64,000 nt of DNA from Candidatus Latescibacterota bacterium (GCA_022819745.1 JAJEGS010000034.1:1-64000), one strand, 5' to 3'. Numbered from the stretch's first letter, positions 1-9,981 are shown. The notes: a model not told the origin generated them from the sequence alone. Numbers and translations are program-made.

Positions 1-148
1 CCTTGCATGAGGGCTTTCTTTAGCATATGAATAAGCACGGTGCGGCTCCTGTATTTAGGATTTAAATGCAATCTTGGGCGATTGCAAATAAAACCTAAAG
101 CAGGGCCGTACCACAACTTACATTACTGTCGTGTACTTAGAGTAAGCA

Positions 149-2886
149 CTAAAATGTCCGGCGAGAGGCTTCGTCAAGCAATCGGTCCTGTGTCTTCCTG
201 ATTTCTTCAATCACTGAGTCAATTTCCTCGTGGCATCGCCACGCCGGTATTCGCAGGATTGTCCAACCGAGATTGACTAGGACGCGGTCTCGTGTAATAT
301 CCTGGCGCCGTTGTTGGCTTCTGGCGTCAAGGTGCTGATCGCCGTCAACCTCAATGTTCAGCTTGATTCCTTCTTCTAGCAGCGCAAAGTCCAGCTCGTA
401 CCCCTCTACCTCGAGCTTGCCATAGGGTAAGAGATCTTGGAGTTGCATGGCGTCGAGCAGGATCTTCTCAGACGTGCTGTCCGTGCGGAACTCGGCGGAC
501 AGCGAACCAGTCCCCTCATTCCGGGCGACCTCATCGCGCAAATAGACCCGCAGGGAGGCCAAGGTTGGACTCCCCAAGTCTTCCATGAGCGGGTGACCGA
601 GAACGATTAGTGCTCGGCGGGCGCGGCTAACAGCCACGTTGAGGAGGTTTCTCTCTTTTTCTATCCAACGGGCACCGCTCTTAGACATGCCGGGCGAGAG
701 CACGGAAGAAAGAATGACCGCATCACGCTCGTCTCCCTGCAGACGATGTGCAGTTCCACTTACAAAATCGATGTCGTCTAGGAAATCCTGGCCGAATTGC
801 GTTTTGGCTATCTGATCGATGAGTCGCGCCTGCGCGGTAAACGGAGTTACCACGCCGACGGTCTTGTAACCGGATTCGATTGCGCCACGAAGTTGTTTCA
901 CTGTTTCCTCTGCCTCTGCCCGATTTAGCCAGCTTCCAGTGGCGGGCCGTACTGCCGCGCCGTCGATATCGCACCAGTAGATGGCACGATCACGCTGGGA
1001 TGTATCGGAGACATCCGTCAATACGGTGAGTTCACCCTTGTAGAACGTCTTGTTGAACCACCGGGCGATGTGTGGGTGGCAGCGGTAGTGCTCGTTGAGA
1101 AGAACTGGTGTTTGGGGTTTTGCGACAAACTCAAACGCGGAGTACGCCGAACTGTCTTTGTAGTGGATGCCGCGGTCGCGTAGATCGTCGTTGTCGAACC
1201 CCGCCTGTGTGGCGATTTCCTGTAAAAGTCCATCGCTAAGGGAAACGATCGGATTCAGTTGGTATGGATCCCCCACGACCGCCAAGCGTTTTGCGCGGTA
1301 GGCCAATGGCAATACGGCCGCGAGGCTGCACTGGCTGGCCTCGTCGACGATCACGAGGTCAAACAATCCTGATTCCAAGGGGAAGTTGGAATGCGCTGTT
1401 AATGCCGTACACGCCCAGCCTCGTACGTAGCGAAACGAATTGCTTATTACTCGTCTGAATCGGTCGCTGCTGACAGGAATTGTGCCGAAGAGTGCTAGAC
1501 GGTTAGCGCCGGAGGAGATTCGCGTTGCCGTGTCCACGCGGATTGCGTAGAGGCTTGCATCCGCCCATTTCTGGTCTGCTTCGCGCACACTGGTCGTCGG
1601 GTCGCCCACTTCGGACTCCAGTTGTTGACGTTTAGCTCGTCCAATTTCCAGCCACGTCAACTGCACCATTGTTGGTCGAAGTCACCAAGACTTTGTCGCC
1701 GTCCAGCCACGCGTTCGCAACCGCGTTCACTACGAGTTGCGTCTTGCCGGTCCCAGGTGGGCCGGTCACGACCGTCAGAGGATCCCTGCGGAGACGTTCG
1801 AGTGTTTCTTCCTGTGATTGGTTGCATACAAGTGGAGCTGCGAGAGGCTCGGACGCAGGTCGCTTGTCTTCCTTCTGCGCGAAACCGTCGAGGAGAAGAT
1901 GTGCCGCAGCCGTAGTCGCCCAGTCATCGCGAGTCTGCAGGCGTCGCAATTCCTCACGAAGGGTGCTAGTGTAGCCTCCAGACCACTCGGCCACGACCGA
2001 AATCGCGGCGTTGTAGATACCTTGTTTGCGATCGATGTTCGATTCGAGGATTCTCGCGTTGAGAGGCGATAGTATCTGGAGCCCGAGCAGGTCGGCCGTT
2101 CGTTCGGCGAGGACACCAAACGCGTCGGCATCTCCGAACGGCAAGCCGTGACTTAACAGGTCGCTGATGTCTTCGGTGATCGAAGGGTCAAAGATACCGC
2201 TTGCCGTGATGGCCAAATTGAACTCTGGCTCCATAGTAGCGTGAAGTTCCCACTGGTTATCGGGGCCTTGTTCCGGTTCGATTTGGACAGCGAAAAGAGG
2301 AGCAACTTTGGGTGTGTGATCGCGGTCGGTTACAACGATGGTCGGCCAGCCGTAAATGATCGACCCGGTGCGAGACCTCAGTTTATCGGGGAGTTCTCCG
2401 GGTGCCGGCGTCGAGTCGCTCTGCCCGACAACCAGTTTTTCTTCCCCACGGTGCAAGAACCACAGAGAGTTCTCTTTGACGTACGGGACCAGTGATTTCG
2501 CTGCTTCCGCTTCAATGCACCGTTGTGCATAGTCGCATAATTGCTGCCAAGGAGTTTGTCCGCTGTTGGCAGCCAGCTTTGAAGAGCTTGAAACGCTGGG
2601 ACTTGCGTTCGTTGCCGTGTTCCGCGAACCGCCCGCTACGCTATCCGATGCGGCTTGGGCCGAGGAACCCTTACTACCTGCGCAGTCAATACACCAGACC
2701 TTTTTTGACGATGGTGACCAGTAGGCGCGCTGGCCCACCTCTAGCCGCATTGCGCACGATCGGCAGCGTCCGGCGTACTTCAGCGAGATGATGCGTAGCT
2801 CTTTGGGGTGTTTCATCCTTGGTTTCGGCGTCGTCCGGCAAGTCAAGGCGCACTTCTTCCACCTGTTTGACCGCGACACGCTCCAC
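149..2886 (-). CDS. SF1 (Upf1/Dna2-type) helicase with C-terminal nuclease-like domain, frameshifted
   Basis: The gene is broken into three reading frames that together give one protein of about 910 residues. The N-terminus (from ATG at 2886, MERVAVKQVEEV) continues into a zinc-ribbon-like block (CRSC and CIDC). A Walker A GPPGTGKT follows at about residue 372 of the second frame, then STNN. The third frame holds the Walker B/motif II DEASQC, VGDPYQLNP, GTAHRLQGDERD and NVAVSRARR, all typical of AAA_11/AAA_12 helicases. The last 80 residues (IEVDGDQH, DRVLVNLGW) look like the DUF559/Vsr-type endonuclease fold. Frame 1 passes into frame 2 at a CCCC run near 2812 and frame 2 into frame 3 near 1660. 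Each join needs one base removed. Helicase-nuclease proteins of this sort occur in DNA repair and defence, but the role here is unknown. It is either a pseudogene or carries two sequence errors. Confidence 0.8.
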
Positions 2887-3043
2887 TCTATCCCTGATTG
2901 TCGATGCGATAGAACAGGGCTATTATAAAATTGACTAGACTGAATTAGTGCAAACCTTCAGCGCAAGGAACGCCCTAGATCACGGTCTACCCACTAGCAT
3001 CATCGGTCCACTAAATTGATTTTAAGCCGAAGAAAGCGAGAAC

Positions 3044-3103
3044 ATGGAGATCACCGACATTAAGGTTACGCCCTATGACCGGCAAACTTCCCATCAACAT
3101 TGA
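3044..3103 (+). pseudogene. Relic of the 5' end of a mandelate-racemase/enolase gene
   Basis: ATG at 3044 opens a 19-codon frame beginning MEITDIKVTP. The intact enolase gene at 6418 begins MKITDIKVTP. The first 30 bases of the two differ at only two positions, and the purine-rich leaders ahead of both ATGs are also alike. After ten codons the similarity stops and the frame closes at 3103, while the AlbA_2 gene starts inside it at 3075 in another frame. This looks like a former enolase-family gene of which only the start remains after replacement or insertion. Confidence 0.6.
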
Positions 3104-4670
3104 CCACCTGCTGCGCCAGCGCCCCATCGAAGGCGAACGCATCGAGTACAAAGCTGGTTGGAATCCGCAGAGCGTGCTGCACACCATCTGCGCCTTCGCC
3201 AACGACTTCCACAATCTAGGCGGTGGTTACGTGGTCTTAGGCGTCGAGGAACAAAATGGCCGCCCAATTTTACCGCCCAAAGGCATCAGCCCCGATGCCA
3301 TCGATGCGATACAGCAGGAACTGCTCAATCTGGGGCATGCCGCCATACAGCCGCATTACCATCCCCTCACCGCTACCTATAACGTCGATGGCCAAACCAT
3401 CCTCGTCCTCTGGGTGCCCGGCGGTGAAACCCGTCCCTACAAAGCCAAAGTGAATCTGAGTGCGGAGCGCAACGATTGGGCTTACTTCATTCGCAGACAC
3501 AGCAGCACGGTGCGCGCCAAGGGTCAGGACGAGCGTGAGCTGCTCAGTCTGGCGGCCACAGTACCTTTTGACGACCGCTATCGCCAGACTGCTTCGCTTG
3601 ATGACCTGTCCCATCGGCTGATCCGTGAGTTTTTAGGGGAAATCGGCAGCGAACTGGCAGCGGAAGCAGAGGGCCTATCTGTTGAGGACTTGGGCAAGCG
3701 CCTGAATATCGTCGGCGGCCCGCCCGAGGCGATGTTTCCGAAGAACGTCGGTCTGCTGTTCTTCAATGAGCGGCCAGACAGTTTTTTTCCGGCCACCCAG
3801 ATCGATGTCGTGTGGTTTCCCGATGGGCCGGGCGGCGATCAGTTCGAGGAAAAGGAGTTCCGTGGGCCGTTGTCCATCATTCTCAGCGAGGCGATCAGTT
3901 ACATTGAGCGGAACTACCTGAAGGAAACCGTCGTCAAGTATCCCCACAAGCCGGAGGCCGAGCGATTCTGGAATTTTCCGATTGGTGCCATCGAAGAGGC
4001 GCTGGTGAACGCCATCTACCATCGCTCATACGAGGAGCGGGAGCCGGTTGAAGTTCGGATCACCCGCGAAGAATTGCTGGTCTTGAGTTATCCCGGTGCA
4101 GACCGCTCCATCCGTATGGATGACTTCAAGAAGGGGCAGGCCGTGAGCAGGCGCTACCGGAACCGGCGTATTGGTGAATTTCTGAAAGAACTCGACCTCG
4201 CCGAGGCGCGCTCAACCGGCGTACCGAAAATTTTCCGGGCCATGCGGCAGAACGGCTCCCCGGATCCAATTTTTGAGAGCGACGACGACCGCACTTGGTT
4301 TCGAGTGTGCCTACCGGTGCATGAACGGGCTTCTCTTGCGGCGACCGACCATGATACCCTACATGATAAGTCATTGATAAAACAAGACGATATGCGGCAT
4401 ACCGACCAAGTGACCGACCAAGTGACCGACCAAGTTGAGCAACTGGTGATTGCGCTCACCAGAGAGATGAGTCGGACAGAATTGCAAATGGCGCTGCAAT
4501 TGAGACACCGCCGCCACTTCACCACCGCCTATCTAAGACCCGCCCTCAGGGCTGAGCTGGTTGAAATGACCCTCCCCGACAAGCCGAACAGCCAAAACCA
4601 GCGCTATCGCCGAACCGCTCAAGGCGAGGCGCTCGCTGAACAAATCAAACGGAAGAACGCCCCCACATGA
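3075..4670 (+). CDS. AlbA_2/Schlafen-type DNA-binding and ATPase (RecG-like) regulator
   Basis: A 531-residue protein with the usual order for this family. An AlbA_2 domain occupies about residues 15-140 (ERIEYKAGW, NLGGGYVVLGVEE). A HATPase_c_4-like region follows at about 280-400 (IEEALVNAIYHRSY, ARSTGVPKIFRAM). A short winged-helix region closes the C-terminus. The last two parts are joined by a TDQV-TDQV-TDQV linker coded by three 12-base repeats. Relatives annotated as transcriptional regulators or 'RecG-like helicases' lack helicase motifs, as this one does. The start at 3075 lies within a relic enolase frame (MEITDIKVTP), so the expression signals may be borrowed. Its function is not established. 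A regulatory or defence role is possible. Confidence 0.8.
   Translation: MTGKLPINIDHLLRQRPIEGERIEYKAGWNPQSVLHTICAFANDFHNLGGGYVVLGVEEQNGRPILPPKGISPDAIDAIQQELLNLGHAAIQPHYHPLTATYNVDGQTILVLWVPGGETRPYKAKVNLSAERNDWAYFIRRHSSTVRAKGQDERELLSLAATVPFDDRYRQTASLDDLSHRLIREFLGEIGSELAAEAEGLSVEDLGKRLNIVGGPPEAMFPKNVGLLFFNERPDSFFPATQIDVVWFPDGPGGDQFEEKEFRGPLSIILSEAISYIERNYLKETVVKYPHKPEAERFWNFPIGAIEEALVNAIYHRSYEEREPVEVRITREELLVLSYPGADRSIRMDDFKKGQAVSRRYRNRRIGEFLKELDLAEARSTGVPKIFRAMRQNGSPDPIFESDDDRTWFRVCLPVHERASLAATDHDTLHDKSLIKQDDMRHTDQVTDQVTDQVEQLVIALTREMSRTELQMALQLRHRRHFTTAYLRPALRAELVEMTLPDKPNSQNQRYRRTAQGEALAEQIKRKNAPT
4401..4436 (+). repeat. 12-base tandem repeat, three units, coding the TDQV linker
   Basis: Three back-to-back copies of ACCGACCAAGTG, the last ending in T, lie in frame in the AlbA_2 gene. 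Each codes TDQV, forming a hydrophilic hinge before the C-terminal winged helix. Similar repeated linkers of varying copy number are common in this protein family. Confidence 0.9.
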
Positions 4671-4707
4671 ATACCGCTCCCATCGTCTCCAAAGTCTGGA
4701 AATCACA

Positions 4708-6153
4708 ATGCCAAAACGACCCAATGTGATTCTTATCGTCGCCGACGACATGGGCTATGGCGATTTCGGCGTTTTTAACGACGGCCCGGCCAAAACGCCC
4801 TATCTCGACGCGCTGGTTGGCGAAGGAGTCTGTCTGACCCAACACTACGCTGGCTCGCCGGCCTGCTCGCCGTCGCGGGCGGCACTTCTTACGGGTCGTT
4901 ACCCGCACCGCACTGGCGCGTTGACGCCGATGGAGGTGCGCGGGATGGACCGCATCGCGCTCGACGAGGTGACCATCGGTGATGCGTTCAAACACGCGGG
5001 GTATGCGACGGGGCTGATCGGCAAGTGGCACAATGGCGCGCTCGACGATCGCTATCATCCCAATGCACGCGGCTTCGATGAATTTTTGGGCTTTCGCGGC
5101 GGGTGGATGGATTATTTTGACTGGTGGGTCGAGCGCAACGGGCGGCGCGAGACCGCGGACGGGCGCTATTTGACCGATGTGTTCACCGACGAGGCGATGG
5201 ATTTTATTGCGCGGCACCGGCAGGACCCCTTTCTGCTCTGCATGATGTACAATGCGCCGCATACGCCGTTGCAGGCCCCCGACGAGGCGGTACAACCCTA
5301 TCTCGACGCGGGGATGAGCCCGGGCGTGGCGATTACCTACGCGATGAACGAGATCATGGATCGGGGCGTCGGGCGGATCGCGGAAACCTTGGATGCGCTG
5401 GGGCTGGCGGACGATACGATCCTGATGTTCACCAGCGACAACGGACCGGCGTTTGGAGCGCGGCCCGACCAAGTGCCCGAGGGGATGAGCACGGATTTGC
5501 GGCGCTACAATTGCGGCTTTAACGGGCAGAAAGGGTCGGTTTACGAGGGCGGCATCCGAGTGCCGATGATCGTGCGCTGGCGCGGCGGGTTGGAGGGAGG
5601 GCGGCAGGTCGATGAGTTGGTGCACGGTATGGACTGGTTGCCGACATTAGCCGGGTTGTGCGGCATCGAGCGGCCCGGCGGGCGGGCCTTGGACGGGCGC
5701 GACGCGGCCGCGGTGTTGCGCGGTGCCAGCGATGACGCTCCGGCGCGATTTTGGCAGCTCAACCAATTTCAGCCCGTCGGCTGGATCAACGCGGCGATGC
5801 GCGAGGGGCCGTGGAAGCTGGTCCGTCCCCAGTTGGCGCAAAAGCCCAAGACCGATGCGGATAAGCGCGTGATGGAGCGCTACGTGGAAGTGGATATCCA
5901 ATACAAATACCACCCCGACGAGGTGACGGAGCTGATGAGCGAGCCGGATCCCGAGTTGATCGTCCCGCCACCGGCTGATTTGGAGTTGTATAATATCGAC
6001 GACGACCCGCTTGAACAGAACAACATGGCGTCGTCCGAGCCGGAGCGCACGAGCCGGATGTTAGGGGCATTGGAGACATGGTTTGAGGAAGTCGAGGCGG
6101 AAAGGCGGCGGATTCAGCCCGACGGCTCTATACTGGAGATCGTGGACGAATAA
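4708..6153 (+). CDS. Type I (formylglycine) sulfatase
   Basis: A 481-residue sulfatase that removes sulfate from an organic sulfate ester. The metal-binding DD is at residues 13-14. The formylglycine motif C53-S-P-S-R57 lies in the canonical setting before LLTGRYP. Later family blocks are GLIGKWHNG, FLGFRGGWMDYFDWW, TSDNGPAFG and KGSVYEGGIRVP. No signal peptide is visible: the protein opens directly with PNVILIVADDMG, so it appears cytoplasmic or exported by other means. An anaerobic or aerobic sulfatase-maturating enzyme is not in the window. Neighbours are catabolic (enolase, aldehyde dehydrogenase), which fits breakdown of a sulfated sugar or lipid. The substrate cannot be told from sequence. 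Confidence 0.93.
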   Translation: MPKRPNVILIVADDMGYGDFGVFNDGPAKTPYLDALVGEGVCLTQHYAGSPACSPSRAALLTGRYPHRTGALTPMEVRGMDRIALDEVTIGDAFKHAGYATGLIGKWHNGALDDRYHPNARGFDEFLGFRGGWMDYFDWWVERNGRRETADGRYLTDVFTDEAMDFIARHRQDPFLLCMMYNAPHTPLQAPDEAVQPYLDAGMSPGVAITYAMNEIMDRGVGRIAETLDALGLADDTILMFTSDNGPAFGARPDQVPEGMSTDLRRYNCGFNGQKGSVYEGGIRVPMIVRWRGGLEGGRQVDELVHGMDWLPTLAGLCGIERPGGRALDGRDAAAVLRGASDDAPARFWQLNQFQPVGWINAAMREGPWKLVRPQLAQKPKTDADKRVMERYVEVDIQYKYHPDEVTELMSEPDPELIVPPPADLELYNIDDDPLEQNNMASSEPERTSRMLGALETWFEEVEAERRRIQPDGSILEIVDE

Positions 6154-6357
6154 AGGTGAGTGAACAGCGTCCGGAACAACGATCCGGACATCCTTGACCC
6201 CATGCCTCAGCGGAGCCTATTTTGACCCTAGAAGACGGAACCTTCCGTGATCAGCACCTCGGAGAGTCATCCGCTGATGTTTGTAACGATCTGTAAGTCA
6301 ACGAACGAATAAGGAGAGCGCGGATTTTGGAAAGGCTGCAAGCCCTCCACCATCTTC

Positions 6358-6390
6358 AAGCGCGACTTCTGCACATCCGAAGTCGCGCTT
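6358..6390 (+). terminator. Perfect 12-bp inverted repeat ahead of the enolase gene
   Basis: AAGCGCGACTTC (6358-6369) and GAAGTCGCGCTT (6379-6390) are perfect inverted arms around a 9-base loop, followed by TCTATG. The hairpin sits 200 bases after the sulfatase stop and 27 bases before the enolase start. It could end sulfatase transcription or act as an attenuator. There is no long T tract, so intrinsic termination is not certain. Confidence 0.5.
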
Positions 6391-6417
6391 TCTATGTTTG
6401 CCTAGAAAAGAGAGACC

Positions 6418-7575
6418 ATGAAGATCACCGACATTAAAGTTACGCCCTCGCTCGGCGCGGAACATCGCCACTGGTCCTTGCTGAAAATTTTCACCGACGA
6501 AGGCATTGTCGGCCTCGGCGAGTGGGCTGGAGGCCCCATCGAGCAGCTCAAAAAAATGCTCATCGGCCGCGACCCAACCAACATCAATCAGCTTCACTAC
6601 GACCACCTGTGGCAGATGCAGGGTCGCGGCGCTGGCGTGGAAATCGCCCTGTGGGACATCCGAGGCAAGCAGCTAAACGCGCCCATGCACGAACTGCTGG
6701 GCGGCAAACTGCGCGACCGCATCCGCGTGTACTGCGACTGCCACTCGGGCGCGCACTGGACGCGGGAAGACTACCAGCGGCGCTGGCAGGAGACGCGGGC
6801 CAGTGGGCAATTGGATCCGGTGTACGAAACCAGCGCCTACGTGTCCATGGCCAAAGAAGTGGTGGCCGAAGGATACACCGCGATCAAGTTCGACCTTGAT
6901 GTGCCCAACCCTTGGAAGCTCGACGCGTACGACCGCTCCATTAGCCGCCGACAGCACCATCACATCGTCTCCACCATCGAAAGCCTGCGTCAAGCGATAG
7001 GCCCTTACATCGACTTATCCATCGACTTGCACGGTTCCTTCAACCTCGCCGACGCCCTGCGCATCTGCAAAGACGTGGAACACCTCGACCTGCTGTGGTT
7101 GGAGGATCCCATCCGCTGGGAGTGGGGCAATGTCGCCGCCTTGGCCAAGATCTGCCAGCAGACTGAGACGCCGATCTGCACCGGCGAGATCTTTTACGGA
7201 GCCAAGATGTTCCGCGAATTGATGGAACAACAAGCGTGCGACCTGCTAGAACCAGACATCCCCCACAGCGGCGGAGCCATTGAAATCCGCCGCATCGCCG
7301 AACTGGCCGAGATGTATCACATGTCGGTAGCTCCCCACTATATGCGGAGCGCAATTACGGGCATGGCCGCGGTGCATATCTGTTCCACCCTGCCCAATTT
7401 CCTCGCCCTAGAGCACCACTCGCGCAACATCCCGCTGTGGAGCACCATGCTCGACATCAAGAACCCAATTCAGCAGGGTTACATCGCCGTGCCCGACGGC
7501 CCTGGCTTGGGCGTCGATCTAGACGAAGAAGCCATCGCCGCCGCGCTACCTGCCGGGGTGCCGCTGTGGTCCTGA
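6418..7575 (+). CDS. Mandelate racemase/muconate lactonizing enzyme family (enolase superfamily dehydratase)
   Basis: A 385-residue member of the MR/MLE branch of the enolase superfamily, probably an acid-sugar dehydratase. Visible features are the N-terminal capping domain (MKITDIKV), a barrel Lys (AIKFDLDVP), and metal ligands Asp (LSIDLHG), Glu (LWLEDP) and Glu (CTGEIF). A His lies near the end of the barrel (SVAPHYMRS). This set resembles D-galactonate/D-mannonate-dehydratase-like enzymes, but the exact substrate is open. It is followed by an intergenic repeat element and then an aldehyde dehydrogenase in the same direction. That order fits a pathway from an acid sugar through a 2-keto-3-deoxy acid to a semialdehyde and acid. 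Confidence 0.92.
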   Translation: MKITDIKVTPSLGAEHRHWSLLKIFTDEGIVGLGEWAGGPIEQLKKMLIGRDPTNINQLHYDHLWQMQGRGAGVEIALWDIRGKQLNAPMHELLGGKLRDRIRVYCDCHSGAHWTREDYQRRWQETRASGQLDPVYETSAYVSMAKEVVAEGYTAIKFDLDVPNPWKLDAYDRSISRRQHHHIVSTIESLRQAIGPYIDLSIDLHGSFNLADALRICKDVEHLDLLWLEDPIRWEWGNVAALAKICQQTETPICTGEIFYGAKMFRELMEQQACDLLEPDIPHSGGAIEIRRIAELAEMYHMSVAPHYMRSAITGMAAVHICSTLPNFLALEHHSRNIPLWSTMLDIKNPIQQGYIAVPDGPGLGVDLDEEAIAAALPAGVPLWS

Positions 7576-7721
7576 GTAGGGGGCGGTTTGCAAACCGCCC
7601 CCTACAGGGTGGTCGCGCCAAATCCGTATCGCGTACAAGACTGGGTTCCCGCTTGCGCGGGAATGACACCGGGCAGGGCGGTAGGAAACCGCAGATAACC
7701 ATAGCTGCGTAACGTCTGTTA
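7576..7721 (+). repeat. Intergenic element, copy 1 (multi-hairpin repeat)
   Basis: This 146-base element begins on the base after the enolase TGA. It opens with a perfect 30-bp palindrome (7576-7605, half GTAGGGGGCGGTTTG). A second hairpin (TTCCCGC-ttgc-GCGGGAA, 7646-7663) resembles the widespread ATTCCC-N8-GGGAAT repeat (dRS3-like). A third hairpin (GCGGT/ACCGC) is at 7678-7692. It ends in GCTGCGTAACGTCTGTT, 19 bases before the aldehyde dehydrogenase ATG. A second copy lies inverted at 48642-48821. Copy 1 lacks the left terminal repeat seen there. Confidence 0.85.
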
Positions 7722-7739
7722 CTATCATTAGGAGCTACT

Positions 7740-9188
7740 ATGAAATCTCAAAACTACATCAACGGCCAGTGGGTCGGAGCCTCGGACGGAAAGACCTTTG
7801 CCCAGCGCAATCCAGCCGACCTAGAGCACGTAACCGGAGAGTGGCCCCAAGGCACCAGCGCCGACGCCGAGCAGGCCATTGAAGCAGCGCATGCGGCATT
7901 TCCAGCGTGGGCCGACATGGGCGTGTACCAGCGGGCGGAGTACTTGTCGCGGGCAGTCGCCGTGTTAAAGGGACGGGCCGAAGAAATCGCCGCCATCCTC
8001 ACCGCAGAAAACGGCAAGACGCTCGACGAAGCGCGCACCGAAATAGGATCGGCAGTGCGCGAGATGGGGTTCCAGATCGCCCAAGGGATTTCCATGTGCG
8101 GCCAGACCGCGCCTTCGGCGCAAGCTGGGGTGTTTGCTTACAGCGTGCGGCGGCCCCTCGGAGTGGCGTCGATCATCAGCCCGTGGAACTTTCCGTTCAA
8201 CGTGCCGGGGCGCAAGTGTACGCCAGCACTAATCAGCGGCAACACCATCGTCTTCAAGCCAGCGAGTCTGACGCCCGGAGCCGGGCGGGCTTTTGTCGAT
8301 ATCTTTGCCGAGGCTGGGCTGCCCCCGGGCGTGCTGAACTTCGTCTGCGGCGGCGGCAGCACCGTCGGAGAAACCATGATCACGCATCCATTGGTGCAGT
8401 CGATTTCCTTTACCGGCTCGACCCAAGTGGGCCGGGGCATTCAGCAGCGCGCCGCCCAAGAGCTAATCCGCACGCAACTGGAGATGGGCGGCAAAAATCC
8501 CGCAGTTATCTTGGCCGACGCCGACCTCGACATGGCCGCGGACGCCGTCGTCAAGGCGGCCTACGCCTGCGCCGGACAGTGGTGTACTTCGACGAGCCGC
8601 GCAATCGCCGAGCGCGAGGTCGCCGCAGCCTTCACCGACAAAGTGCTAGAGCGCGTCAAGCAAATCCGCGTGGGAAATGGCACAGAAGAGGGGGTGGATA
8701 TGGGGCCGGTGTGCGGCACGGACCAGCTCGAAACCATCGAGGGCTACATCGAGATCGGCAAAGCAGAGGGAGCCTGCATCGCACACGGCGGCGAGCGCCT
8801 GACCGACAACGGACTCGACAAAGGGTGTTTTATTGCGCCGACGGTCTTCACCAATGTCCAGCCGCAGATGCGCATCGCTCAGGAAGAAATTTTCGGCCCG
8901 GTGTTGTGCCTAATGGTGGCAGAGGATTTTTCTGAAGCCCTAGAAATCGCCAATGGCGTGGAGTTTGGGCTAGCGTCGTCTATTTTCACGCGGGACATTG
9001 GGCGGGCTTTTCAGTTCTTAGAAGAGACCGACGTGGGGCTGACGCACGTCAACATGATGACGGCCTACCGCGAGCCCCAACTCTCATTCGGCGGGGTCAA
9101 GGCTTCCGGGCACGGGATCCCGGAATCGGGCGACACCGGAATCGAGTTCTTCACCGAGCACAAAGTCGCCTTTATCAATTACCACTGA
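7740..9188 (+). CDS. NAD(P)+-dependent aldehyde dehydrogenase
   Basis: A 482-residue ALDH, full length for the family. The N-terminal YINGQWV block, PWNFPFN, the Glu base in LEMGGKNP, the catalytic Cys in GQWCTSTSR and the EEIFGPVL motif are all present. It most resembles semialdehyde dehydrogenases acting on 2-oxoglutarate semialdehyde or similar products of sugar-acid breakdown. It is separated from the upstream enolase only by the repeat element, so the two probably form one pathway. Its 3' end overlaps the convergent PhyH gene by 14 bases. Confidence 0.93.
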   Translation: MKSQNYINGQWVGASDGKTFAQRNPADLEHVTGEWPQGTSADAEQAIEAAHAAFPAWADMGVYQRAEYLSRAVAVLKGRAEEIAAILTAENGKTLDEARTEIGSAVREMGFQIAQGISMCGQTAPSAQAGVFAYSVRRPLGVASIISPWNFPFNVPGRKCTPALISGNTIVFKPASLTPGAGRAFVDIFAEAGLPPGVLNFVCGGGSTVGETMITHPLVQSISFTGSTQVGRGIQQRAAQELIRTQLEMGGKNPAVILADADLDMAADAVVKAAYACAGQWCTSTSRAIAEREVAAAFTDKVLERVKQIRVGNGTEEGVDMGPVCGTDQLETIEGYIEIGKAEGACIAHGGERLTDNGLDKGCFIAPTVFTNVQPQMRIAQEEIFGPVLCLMVAEDFSEALEIANGVEFGLASSIFTRDIGRAFQFLEETDVGLTHVNMMTAYREPQLSFGGVKASGHGIPESGDTGIEFFTEHKVAFINYH

Positions 9189-9963
9189 TAGGCTGGTAGG
9201 TCGGGAAGACGCGGGGAAAGGTGCAGCCCGTGGTCTTTTGGTGGGTAGCCGCGTCGATGTAGCAGACGCTGAACGCACGGCGCGGGCGGTTGGTGTTATT
9301 CGTCTCCGAGCGGTGCAAGGTCCAGTTGTGCAAAAGCACCACCTCGCCTTTTTCCATTTCCAAATAGAGCCGCTTCTCATCCGGTGCGTGCTGCGCGCGC
9401 TCGTCCTCCGAGAGCTGATCGCCCGTCTCGGGGATCATGGTGTGGTGCGAGCTGGGGATGATCTGTAGGCAGCCGTTGGCAACGCACGTGTCGTCGAGCG
9501 CGGTCCACACCGTAACCTTGGGGGGAATGCTCAGTTGCCAACCGCCAGCGCCGTCTTGGTGCCAGTTGATCATGACGCCCTGCTCGGCGGGCTTGTTGAA
9601 AAACATGGCGCGAAAAATCGAGACCTCCGCGCTGACGATTTTAGCGGTTAAGTCGCGGAAGAGCGGCTTTTGCATGTAGTCCAAGAACAGCGGATCCTGC
9701 TCCAGATCCTGAATTTTGCGGTACTTGAGCGAAGAGCCTTTAAACTCCTTGGTCTGCCGCGAAAGCTCGGGATTGCCAGCCGAAGGGCATAGCTGCATGA
9801 GCATGTTGTCGTAGCGCACTTCGCCGAGCATGATCTGGTCGATGCGCTGGCAGAGGCCGTCGATTTCCTCGCGGGAAGCGACGTGGCCGAGGCGCACGTA
9901 GCCCTGATCGTGAAACTGGTCGAGTTCGTCAGCACTTAGCTCGGAGGCGTGGAGAACGGTCAT
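9175..9963 (-). CDS. Phytanoyl-CoA dioxygenase (PhyH) family Fe(II)/2-oxoglutarate oxygenase
   Basis: A 262-residue PhyH-family protein. The Fe(II) site is visible as the H-x-D pair in NWHQDG and the distal His in LHNWTLHRSE, with an Arg (RRAFSV) suited to hold 2-oxoglutarate. The start at 9963 has a clear AAAAGGAG site. The gene follows an unknown 215-residue gene by 18 bases and is probably cotranscribed with it. Bacterial members hydroxylate diverse small molecules, and this one's substrate is unknown. It is one of four intact PhyH genes in the window. Confidence 0.9.
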   Translation of the reverse strand: MTVLHASELSADELDQFHDQGYVRLGHVASREEIDGLCQRIDQIMLGEVRYDNMLMQLCPSAGNPELSRQTKEFKGSSLKYRKIQDLEQDPLFLDYMQKPLFRDLTAKIVSAEVSIFRAMFFNKPAEQGVMINWHQDGAGGWQLSIPPKVTVWTALDDTCVANGCLQIIPSSHHTMIPETGDQLSEDERAQHAPDEKRLYLEMEKGEVVLLHNWTLHRSETNNTNRPRRAFSVCYIDAATHQKTTGCTFPRVFPTYQPISGN

Positions 9964-9981
9964 GGAAAGCTCCTTTTGGTC

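Noticed and set aside
4645..5625. A 326-codon minus-strand frame opposite the sulfatase
   Set aside because: The sulfatase on the other strand has clear motifs. This frame shows none and is a shadow.
6169..6248. Short inverted repeats GTCCGG/CCGGAC and ACGGAA/TTCCGT after the sulfatase
   Set aside because: Arms of six bases are expected by chance in a G+C-rich gap and no T tract follows.
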